Source: Apostichopus japonicus
Lineage: Eukaryota; Echinodermata; Holothuroidea; Aspidochirotida; Stichopodidae
NCBI RefSeq assembly: GCF_037975245.1
Contig: NC_092565.1
Coordinates: forward strand, 20,312,999 to 20,376,998
Reading direction: 5' to 3'
Length of the DNA: 64,000 nt
The notes under the pieces are model-generated. The model was not told the DNA's origin, did no database searches, and was given only the letters and a program-made list of their open reading frames with translations. Of this stretch, positions 48,901 to 58,900 are shown in pieces. Numbering within the stretch: the stretch's first letter is position 1; the number at the start of each line of letters is the position of its first letter. The position numbers and the translations under genes were made by a program.

Positions 48901-51900
48901 CCAGTGGGTATTTTATTTTGTGTAACGGCAATTCTGGTCATTATATTACATTTGAATTCGGCGATTCCAAGTAGAGTAGCTAGTGCTCATATACATTCTT
49001 TTGAGGAAATATGAACCCTCCCCAGCCCCCCCCCAGCACCACCAAAAAGAAAGAGGGGCTGAGTTTTTTCTGTTTCTTAATAATTCTTCTAAATAATCCA
49101 TTAAGATCTTGGAGTGCACCCCTAGATAGAAAAGTGGGAAGCAGATACGTATATTTAATCCCAATTTTAAACGTGAGAATAGATACCCCCCATACCCTCT
49201 CCCCACGACATGTTACTATACATTGCAATCAACATTAACTGCCAGTAAATCTATTTTTAGCATGCAATGGGGGTAGCTGTGAAAAGTAGGGGCGCTATTC
49301 TTCATTTTAAAACTAAATTTTATGTACGTGAATTTGGTAATGAACATGTTTCTTTTTTTTTAGCTTTTCTATTGGTGGGAATATATTATAGGTCGAGGTC
49401 ATTGTTTCGAGGGGAATAGTGGTAAACTACTATATTCGGAAGAATTCCATTCTTAGAGGATTTCAACTGAATAATATTAACAGACTATTTTAAAGGTCAC
49501 CAATATTAGACCCACTTTTAAACATTGTAAAGATTACTAGAAAGTTTTCAAAAGTGCTTTCCTGGATATTCTGCATCTCAAGATTACTGCCAGTCATTGC
49601 GGAGAGCTAAATTAGGTAATTTAACTTCTCAGTGCGGAAATATATTTTGATGGTGGTAGTAGTAGGATTCTTTTCGTGGGTAGGCACATGAACTGATCAT
49701 TATTTTAAAAACATATTTGGGGCCAATTCTGATGATCTTTACAGAAATAAGAACAATGTTAGGGTATAAAATATACAGAAATATCATCACGACATTATGC
49801 TCCTCGAATTTAAAACTTCTATATTGCAGACAATTAATTCATAGTCTCTCAGTCAACAGATCAGTGACATAAGCCGAACTTATCTGGGGGATAACGTAAT
49901 TGGTCATTTCAATCAAAAACTGCTTTTGTTTATCCACTTCGAGCGAAAATCACCAAAATGATGTATACTTACATCGCAGCAATCCCGAGGTTTCAAACTG
50001 TCAAAAATGACCTAATCGGGTCAAAGTTCATAAGGTTTAATTTACTTTATTAAATTAAAAAGACGGCAAAAACAAGGCTGACAAACTTGAAAAGTCTGAT
50101 TTCAAATGAAATCTATTTGTATGATAAAACGCAAAACTACTCTGTACAAAAGAAAAGAAAGGCTTCAGTTAGATAGGCAATAATAATTGATCAAAAATCG
50201 TCGTTTCTGAGCAGAAAATTTTATAGACACAATATTCCCTCTCTTAATCAATATTTTTGTTTCATGTGCGAATATTTTGGAGATGAGGTTACTAACTCTA
50301 TGACAGTATGCTTTGTATAATCTGATTAATTCCAGGTAAATTTCCAAGACGCAATATATTATGTATCACCGATCTTCTCTAAACCACGTACAAGACTGAC
50401 ACGACTATCTTACACAGAAAACAAACATAATAGTAAAAAAACAAAATCTACTCTAAGGGTAAACTTACCACAGACTATATATCATTACTTACATTTAATA
50501 AAACTTTTAAACCAAAACGTAAATTCTAAAATAAAAATAATTAAATCAATAAAAATGTTGTACTACTTTGTATCGAAGCTACCTCCCCTTGTTTTCGTAC
50601 TCTGTAGTACAGAGACTACCTTGGAGAGCCTGCCATTGGAATGTGTGTGGTGTTTGTTAGGAGTTAAGTCTCCCCCACACCCCCCCAACCACCAGGTTGG
50701 GGATTATAAATCCCTTCCCATGAGATGGAGGGGGGAGAGGAAACCTACCATCCTTTGAGTTGGAAGCTCATATTTACAAAAGCAAATCACAGCAAACGGA
50801 TACAAGAGAGAAGTTCCTTGAAAAATTGTCAAATTCCATTCTACTCAATTCAAATTTGATCTCGTTTTGTTATCCAAATATTAGGGTACGTAAAAACCAT
50901 TAAAACAAGTCACATTATAAAACTGGCACAAACACCTAATACAGATAACTTATCTACAGACGACTGTGTCTTTGACCAAAACATCCCCTACTTACTACAG
51001 CAAGCAGTCTCTCCCTTCTTCCTCCCCCTACCTACCCCCCCCCCCCCACCGCCAAAAACGAATGTTTCACCAACCGAAAAAAGTTAACCATAACTCTCTT
51101 ACTCGGTAACAATTGTCTGATACTTAAAAGATTTCTTAAGGTAACAAGAGATTCTTCTTAGAATAGCTGGAAGGGTGTTAATTTTACAGGTACATCAACA
51201 ACACTATTGACAAAATTATTTGGTCTCTTCATTTTTAGAGTACTGAGTCTACATCAACCTGAATTATGAAATACCATGTAAGAATATATAAAACCTTTTT
51301 TTTTACCAAAAAATTGTTATAATTCCCTGTCTATATTAATTTTTTTCCGTACAAATTCTTAAAAAAAATTTAAAAAAAGAATACCCGAATGTGTTCCAGC
51401 AGGCCAGGTAAAAAAAAAAAAAAAAGGAAAATAGGGGAGTCCATTTTGGGCACGACTGAGATATTTATGTGACGAGTTTAACAGATATCTGATAAACTGG
51501 AATAGTTGAGTGTGCTGATTACTAAATCGACAAACATTTCAACTCACAACGGCAAAACATTCATACATGTAGACAGCAATTACTCAAGGTGCTATGAAGA
51601 TGACTAAAACTAACGTAGCAGAGACTACAGAACACAATATATACAAATTACACAAGGGCTGGAAAAAAAAAAACCTTTTATCTCCATTTTCAGCACTTAT
51701 AATACAAATCCAACAGTTTATGAAATATTCCTGCAATGAGACGGACACCGATATTTTATGTTAAACTATACTCATTTTTCTTTTAAATTTAAAAGCAAAA
51801 CCTATTTCATTTTTAAAAATGATCTGCTGCCAGTTTTTTTTTATCATTTTAAATCAGTCCCTTGGTGCTGCATATTCCTTTTATTGAAGGTTTGTGCTAA

Positions 51901-53026
51901 GCGAAGTCTAAAGTTATTATGAGTGTGAAACTAATACCATCGGCCTTTGGGTCTCCATCGAATCTGTATACACATGATGACAATATATAACAAAGATTAT
52001 TTACAGAGTTAAACGTAGGTTTTATGTACAAAACAATAGTAAACCCACATAGTTTCGAAAATGACAATACATTGGACTGTTGTGAATTAAACCACCAACA
52101 CACCCCACCCACCTTAAACCCAAGTATTTAAAGTTGGTCCTAGAAGCAATCTGAAAGTTGATACATTTTTTAAATTGAGTGTCCACTGACTACCTGAGAA
52201 TTTTCCATACATGTAGCTCCTAAAGGAGTATTGAAACTAGATAAGGTTAATGTTATACTGTAACCACTTTTAAGTTTAGCAAATGCACCCCTAAACAAAG
52301 TTACTTGATGTAGATGAATATAAAAATGTGCAAATATTTACTGGATAATTACCAATTTTTTTTGACAGTTGATAAATGAGACAGATTGAATTTACCAACG
52401 AGTCAGACATAACAAATATGATACGTATTATGTCAATGTTGAAGTGTAAAATAACCACTGAAGATGGTTGATTTCTCCTCTTTAAACTAGTTTCACTGCT
52501 ATCGAGCCTTTTCAATCAAACAATGTGCATTTTTTGATTGAGTAGAATTAAACCTTTTCAAAAATTCAACCGTCCAATCGTAATGAAAACAATCTGCCCT
52601 GACTCATCCTTTGGCTTTGTGGATTGTATACACGACCAACCCTTCCCTGCCCTGTCGTAGATGTGAGCAATTTCATAAACCTCGAACAGACTTTAAATTG
52701 CACGATTATGAACTCCTTATCCCTCCCTCTCCCCGCAGCATACCCCTTGTTGATTTCAGTCAAGATCAATATTACTTGTAAACCACTTACTTACTTTTGA
52801 CAATGAAAGACTATGTACACTAAAACATCCGATAATAAACGCTACAATAATAGTATGACTCAAAATTGTAAAAGTTGGCAAGTATAATGATTTCAATAAT
52901 TCTCTCATAAAAGAACCCTACTTTCTTAAAGGTCACTTTCTGTATAACTTACTATACCTGTCAAGTTTGTTCATACCAGTCATGAGAATTCTCTCCTCTA
53001 TAGTTGTTGTTTTTCTTTGTCTCCTA
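45930..53026. other. Intergenic DNA downstream of the Ki-67-type gene
   Basis: No supportable gene. Contains poly-G/poly-C runs (46297, 46568-46596, 48226-48238, 48850-48864, 49028, 51037-51048), TGACGTCA at 46944 and 48346, and TTCAACGACCCC at 46059-46070. The stretch 49,240-53,000 is plain AT-rich DNA. Confidence 0.4.
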
Positions 53027-53131
53027 CTATTTTAACATTTTTATTAGTAAAGCCAGGTCTGTGAAGTCTTCCTTTTCAATGCCAGAAGTAGCTCGCGCTG
53101 CCACGCTGCCTCCTCCATCAACCACTCTCAT
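53027..53131 (-). other. Unexplained small open frame after the stop, 34 codons
   Basis: A GC-richer minus-strand frame, MRVVDGGGSVAARATSGI and on to a TAG, in otherwise AT-rich DNA just downstream of the Ki-67-type stop. In-frame sequence upstream of the ATG reads AFPSPK. It may be part of the 3' untranslated region or a terminal exon of an alternative transcript. Its last codons overlap an AATAAA. I do not recognise it. Confidence 0.25.
53040..53045 (-). terminator. Candidate polyadenylation signal AATAAA
   Basis: AATAAA on the minus strand, about 390 bases beyond the TAG stop of the Ki-67-type gene; the first clear canonical hexamer downstream. Confidence 0.4.
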
Positions 53132-53235
53132 TTTTGGTGATGGAAATGCTTATTTTAATTCTTAAAAAGCATGTCAAACAGCTGTAATGTGAAACACAGT
53201 CACATCAACAGTGATAAGGTTCTACTTTGAATGGA

Positions 53236-53319
53236 CTATTTTCGTTTCCTGAATACCTTCGTTTCAGCTTTTTGCTTGAACATGGCGGCACCTTCTGGCT
53301 TTTTTACCAAACTGCTCAT
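53236..53319 (-). other. Unexplained small open frame after the stop, 27 codons
   Basis: Minus-strand frame MSSLVKKPEGAAMFKQKAET and on to VFRKRK then TAG; it contains GCCGCCATG (a strong translation context at the internal Met) and a donor-like ACGAAG/GTATTC. It lies about 110 bases after the Ki-67-type stop. I could not splice it in phase to the exon before or to the frame at 53027-53131. Confidence 0.2.
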
Positions 53320-53431
53320 GACAAAAGCCAGGGGTAGGAAATTACCAAGGATCTTAATTTGGTAATATCTTATCCTTACCCATGCCCTATATTAGGCATA
53401 TCCAAATGCGGCTCTTAGATTTCGATTGTAC

Positions 53432-55912
53432 CTATGTTCGACGGGCCCTAGTCGTCCTTCTTGGTTTGGGGCTGCTGTCAGACACAGCCGCTGCTTTCTT
53501 GGCCTTCTTTGTCGTCATCTTCTTCTCTGGGCTGGATACCGCCTTGGTCTCAGCAGCCTTCTTTCCCCGTCCTCTTGTCTTTTTGGGGCTGGGAATTGAC
53601 TCGGGAACTTCTATGGGTACCTCAGCAGCCTTCCTCCCTCTGGTTCCTCTTTTAGCCTTCACGGGAGATGGAGCTGGTTCTTCAACATCAAAAGTGACAA
53701 CTTTCTTACCTCTGGTCTTCTTTACCGGTGCAGGCTTCTCAGCAGACTGAGGGGCCACTGCTTTCTTACCTCTCCTACCACGTTTAGGAGGACTGATCAA
53801 TATCTCTGCTTCTTCTTCTTCTGCTATCCTTTTCGCAGCTTTCTTGGGGGTTGTGGCTTTAGTTGGGGTTGGCTTCACCTTTGCAGGTGCACCTCTTCTT
53901 GACTTCTTGGCTGGTGTAGCAGGTTTCACAGGGCTGGGGGTTTTCTCTTTGACTGGTGCCCCTCTACGTGATTTCCTCGCTGGAGTGGTAGCTTTCACAG
54001 GGGTCGGAGTTTTCTCCTTTGAGGGTTTCCGCCTATTCGATCTCTTAGCTGGAGTAGCAGTCTTGACAGGGCTTGGAGTTTTAGCTTTGACAGGTGCCCC
54101 TCTGCGAGTTCTCTTAGCTGGTGTGGTAGGCTTGACTGGGCTTGGAGTGTTAGCTTTGACAGGTGCCCCTCTGCGAGTTCTTTTAGCTGGTGTGGTCGGC
54201 TTAACAGGGGTTGGAGTTTTCTCTTTCACAGGTGCGCCTCTGCGTGACCTCTTGGCTGGTGTGGCAGTCTTTGCTTTAGTTGAGGCTCCTCTTCTGGTCT
54301 TCTTTACCGGTGAAGCTGGCTTTGCAGGTGATGATGCCTTTTCTTTAGCAGCTGCACCACGTCGTGTTCTCTTGGCAGGTGTAGCTTGTTCGACAGGTTC
54401 AACCAGGTCAATGGTTTCAACTACTTCTGCCTGAGCCTTCCTCTTTGTAGCTCTCTTCCTTGCTGGTGTAGGTTTTGCAGGCGTCGGTGTCTTTTCCTTG
54501 GAAGGAGCGCCCCGCCTTGACCTCTTAGCTGGCGTAGCAGCCTTGACAGGTGTCTTCTGTTTCACCGGTGCAGCACGGCGTGTCCTCTTGACTGGAGTCT
54601 TTGCGGGACTGTCAACAGTCTCTTGGACTGGAGCAGCACGGCGTGTCCTCTTAGCCGGTGTCGGTTTGCTGACTTTGCCAGGTGATGGTGCTTTCTTACT
54701 AGCTGCTCCACCACGTCTTGTTCTCTTCACTGGGGAAGATACTGCCTTGGGGGTACCCTCCTCAGTCTTGGGGGTGGCACCCTTCTTGGATGTCTTCTTT
54801 GCAGGAGTTGAGACTACCTTCACAGGTGTCTTCTCTTTGGCTCCCCCACGTCGGGTTGTTCTCTTCTTTGCAGGTGACGGGGCGGGCAGTGCGGCTTCCT
54901 GTTTCTTTGCAGCTCTTCTCCCCTTTCTGGGTGCCTTTGCTGGTGAAGCTGCCTCTTCATCTTTTGCTACTTCATCCTCTGTCTGTTTCGGAGCAGCAGC
55001 CTTACGTCCCCTTTTAGCGGGTGTTGCCTTGGGCGACGCTTTCTTTGCGACAGCCCTTCTACCTCTCTTGGGCTTTGGAGACGGAGCTTTTTCGGCTGGT
55101 GTTCCTGCTTTGGCAGCGGGCTCACTCTTAGGAGTACCCACTTTCCTGGGGGTAACTTTCTTCTCGGGGGTAACCTTTTTAGGGGATGCTGGCGTGGCAG
55201 CTGCCTTCTTTACAGACTTTGGCGTCTTTTTCGGAGATGGAGGCTTGGACCGAATAGGCGATAAGAACAACTCTGGGACCCCCTCAAAGTCTTCGTAAGG
55301 ATCAATATTAGGTTTGTTCCTCGGGGTTCTCATCAACTTTGCAACTCCGACCAGGGAGACGGATTTACGAGACTTGCTGACCTTACCGGTAGATTTCCTC
55401 GAAATTTTCACGTCCTGTTTGACCGGTGTCGTGGTAGACTGTGGGGCAGCGACAAATTTTTCTGATTGTCTCTTTGCCGATTTCGGTGTCTTTGCCTTTG
55501 GCGTCGCCTTGGCAGGGGTGGACATAAACTTCAGAGGCGAGATCTTCTTGTCTGTAGGTGAGGTCCATTCAGCCTGGCGTTTAAATGGAGACGTACTCCT
55601 GCGTGGGCTCGGAGGACGTGATGAAGACAACGGTGAAACGAAGACATCCAAAGACACGTCGGGTGTCTTGGCCGATGTAAAGGACCAGCTTGAAGTGGAC
55701 CTAGATTTAGGCGATGGTGTCGAGAACATTTCCGGCATGCCTTCATAGCTGACATCGGCAGCTAGTTCCCTCTTGGTGGGTGGTCGTTTGTACGGAGTCT
55801 TTCTGCCCTTCTTAGTACGTACTGGAGTCTTGGCAGTCCTCTTACGCCCGATGAGGATGGTCGCCGGTGAGTCCACGTGACCAGTGCTGCCAACTCCCAG
55901 TATGCCACGTCG
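53432..55912 (-). CDS. MKI67: Ki-67-type gene, terminal exon with basic KRTRRG repeats
   Basis: The acceptor CTTTTGTAG precedes 55912 (phase 0); TAG stop at 53434-53432; 826 residues. It opens RRGILGVGSTGHVDSPATI then LIG, matching human Ki-67 STGHANSPCTIIIG. Then YEGMPEMFSTP and FEGVPELFLSP (motifs 4 and 5), a serine-rich linker, and about 550 residues of 20- to 23-residue units of the type PAKRTRRGAPVKEKTPTPVK. Near residue 497 the array is broken by an acidic/hydrophobic EVVETIDLVEPVEQ. After the array come EEEEAEILISPPKRGRRGKK and KKVVTFDVEEP, and the end is PRRTTRARRT. The basic repeats occupy the place of the vertebrate chromatin-binding LR tail, but leucine is rare. RGR-type clusters resemble AT hooks without the GRP core. 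Confidence 0.9.
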   Translation of the reverse strand, partial: RRGILGVGSTGHVDSPATILIGRKRTAKTPVRTKKGRKTPYKRPPTKRELAADVSYEGMPEMFSTPSPKSRSTSSWSFTSAKTPDVSLDVFVSPLSSSRPPSPRRSTSPFKRQAEWTSPTDKKISPLKFMSTPAKATPKAKTPKSAKRQSEKFVAAPQSTTTPVKQDVKISRKSTGKVSKSRKSVSLVGVAKLMRTPRNKPNIDPYEDFEGVPELFLSPIRSKPPSPKKTPKSVKKAAATPASPKKVTPEKKVTPRKVGTPKSEPAAKAGTPAEKAPSPKPKRGRRAVAKKASPKATPAKRGRKAAAPKQTEDEVAKDEEAASPAKAPRKGRRAAKKQEAALPAPSPAKKRTTRRGGAKEKTPVKVVSTPAKKTSKKGATPKTEEGTPKAVSSPVKRTRRGGAASKKAPSPGKVSKPTPAKRTRRAAPVQETVDSPAKTPVKRTRRAAPVKQKTPVKAATPAKRSRRGAPSKEKTPTPAKPTPARKRATKRKAQAEVVETIDLVEPVEQATPAKRTRRGAAAKEKASSPAKPASPVKKTRRGASTKAKTATPAKRSRRGAPVKEKTPTPVKPTTPAKRTRRGAPVKANTPSPVKPTTPAKRTRRGAPVKAKTPSPVKTATPAKRSNRRKPSKEKTPTPVKATTPARKSRRGAPVKEKTPSPVKPATPAKKSRRGAPAKVKPTPTKATTPKKAAKRIAEEEEAEILISPPKRGRRGKKAVAPQSAEKPAPVKKTRGKKVVTFDVEEPAPSPVKAKRGTRGRKAAEVPIEVPESIPSPKKTRGRGKKAAETKAVSSPEKKMTTKKAKKAAAVSDSSPKPRRTTRARRT

Positions 55913-58900
55913 CTACAAAAGAAGAACGAAGAGAAGAAGTTTGAGTATTAAAAGAAACTTTCATGACGTTACATGGACAATCTCTTATATTATTATAATT
56001 TTTCAAACTTAAGGATAATAAGAGAGTCTGACAGTAACAGAGAAACTGAAACTGCACCTTTCTAGATATCAAAATACTGCAATTAATGCTACTGACAGGT
56101 GCTCATGAAAGTTAATGCACTATTCACGTACAACTCTTTAAAAATTGTTTTCTCTTTTGACCTGTTAGGGTATCGTGTTGGTACTGTGAAATACCATGTA
56201 CCCACACATGGTATTTCTGCAAAATTCAACATACCAAGAGAACATAACCTTTATTCACAAAATGATCACAATGAGCTCTCTTCAGGTACCAGCTTGCATC
56301 AATATTTGATCAATTATTTTAAGCAAGATGCTGCAAACAAATCTTCAAGTGATATTTAACAAATATACTGAACATAGCAATCGGTTAATGAAACCATCAG
56401 CTGTTGTAAATTTCTGTGTTTCTCCCTGAATGAAGCTCAATTCTTCCCACAAGAGCCCTTCTAGTCGGCCTCCGAATCCCTACTGTAGCACCCCTACCTT
56501 CGCCTGCTCCACTCGCTGTAACTAACCTTGACAGAAAAATATAACTGGGAGTCCACCACTAAAACTTACTCCCTCTGGGCAATGACCCGGCTTTGAACCC
56601 GTCAGTAATATAGATGGAATGGAAAAATTCAATAATATTATAAGTTGCAAGACATTTGAACTTACCTTTGGAGTTTTAGCTCTGGATATCTTAACAGTCT
56701 GTTTGCTCTTCACGACAAGGCTCACGGAGGCCCTCTGTCTCTGGCCTCCAACAACAGTGGACACCTTCTCGACGCCTTGCAGTGGGAGACCCTTCTTCAC
56801 TATATCTGCCCATCTGGGCTTAGGGGTCTTTCTTGTGGACCGGGGAGTCCTCACAGCCTTCTTTACACTCTTGGGAGTCTTCTTCACACTCTTCGGTGTC
56901 TTCTTTACAGCCGATTTGGGAGTCCTTGCTGCTTTAGGCGCGACTTTAGGAGAAGCCTTGGTCGGTTTCAAATGGACACCCTTGAATGTAAGAAGATGAT
57001 AATATACTTTTACTTTCAGGATTTTCTTCAGGAGTTGATTAAGAACATCAACACAAGTAGCAATCACTAATACCCTAATCTTCCCTGCTACAAGTCACTA
57101 CTTACAGAAAGCAAAAGATATCTCTCTACCCAGAAAAAAAAAAAAAAAAAAAAAAATGAAGAACAGAGTTCTGAAACTGCTTACAAAAGATTCCTTAGAC
57201 AAATGCACGAACGTGACATAGTTAGTTTTGTTTGTTCAATAGACTCAATTTTTACAGTTTCCAATAACGGTAGAAATAATATGGAATAAATCCAAAGGTG
57301 GATTCTTTGAAACTTGCAACAATATTCCAGCATTTTTGAAGCTTTCTGAATTGCTTTGAATCAATGTGTTTCCATGCAGTAAGCCCAACACAACGTACAG
57401 TTGTTCATAAGCTTGACTCATCAGTCTTATTTCAAGTAGTTAATTGGGTTCATCATCGATCTGCCTGTGGCTTCACTTGCAATCTTATTGTTAGTAATAC
57501 TTGACAAGTTTGAAAACACTCAAAATGAAAAAAAAGAAGAAAAAAACCCATTTGCAACGATGACCTAACTAGCACCCTCAAAGCATCAGAGCTCAAAACA
57601 CGTTATTACTAATGAGCAGACTACTCATATTTGCCAGATCAGAAACTCCAGGTGAGTACTTTGAACACAATCTTATTGCAACTTTGCTAAAAAATGGAGA
57701 GAATACTGATAATCATCGGCACTCATTAAATGCATGCATATTCATGAATGATTACACTTTCTGTTTTGGAAGGGAAGGGGAGGGGGGCATGAACTAGCAA
57801 ATCTATGGAAAAGGTCCACAGAAAAGAAGAATATGACAGTGAAGGTGCTCACCTGAGCTATTTCCTTTTGTACCGATTCTGGAAGTGTCTTGGGGGCACT
57901 CCTCCTGCGAGAGCCAGCAACAGTCTTGATTTCCTCCTGTAGGGATGCCTCCATGACCTTGGGAGCTGAGCGTCTCCTCTTTCCCGCAACCGCCGCAATC
58001 TCCTTCTTGACTGCACTCGGCAATTGCTTTGGAGCTGATCTCCGCCTGCCCGAAGCTGCAGATGTGATCTCCTTCTTCAAAGGCGTCTCCATCTTCTTTG
58101 GAGGGGAACGTTTCAGAAGACTCGCTGCCGCCGCGGCGATCTCCTTCTGGACAGAGCTGGGTAGCTTCTTGGGTGTTCCTCTCCTCACCCTGGAAGCTGC
58201 TTTCTCTGCGATCTCCTTCTTCAGGGGTGTAGGGAGAGTCTTCGGCGATTCTCGAGTGGACCTTGCGGATGCGGCCTGTTTGATTTCTTTCTTCAGAGGG
58301 GTAGGTAAGGCTTTGGGTGATTTGCGATCTGGTTTGGTAGCTACGGCTGACACTAGTTCCCTCTTCATCGCCGTGGTCATCCTCTTAGGGGTAGGCCTCC
58401 TGCCTCGTTGAGAGGCTTCTTCAATCTCCTGCTGGACAGCTGCAGAGAGGGCCATGGTTGGTTTCTTCTTGAGAAGGATAGGGGTGGCCTTCCTCCCTGA
58501 AGGGGTGGCTTTCTTTACAGATGATGATTTCTTAGCTGACTTTGGATTAATCTTTGCCACTTTGCCACCGGACACCCTAGAGGTCTTCCGAGGAGATGGA
58601 GTCGCAAACATCTCTGGAAGTCCAGTGAAGCTACCATCTAAGACAGTAGCCGAGGGCTTGGACTGCCGTTTCTTGCTAGAGGACCTGGTCGCTGCCTTAG
58701 GTTCTGTAGGAGCTGGTGTAACAAATAATTCTCGGATACCTGTCAGGGTCACATCCGTGACTGGGGTTGTTGATTTCTTCCCACTTTGGTTCTTAGTGGC
58801 AGACTTTGGTTTTGATGGCGATGGTGATTTGAAGAGGTTTGGTAGACCAGTGAAGCTTTCATCTGCAAGAGAAGCAGGAGGTCTAGTGTTTCTCTTTGGA

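Noticed and set aside
54498-55298. Long open frame on the plus strand opposite the terminal Ki-67-type exon (also 53844-54434)
   Set aside because: It is the mirror of K/P/T/R-rich codons and reads as L/A/G/V/F low complexity; it has no start context, no splice logic and no recognisable domain.
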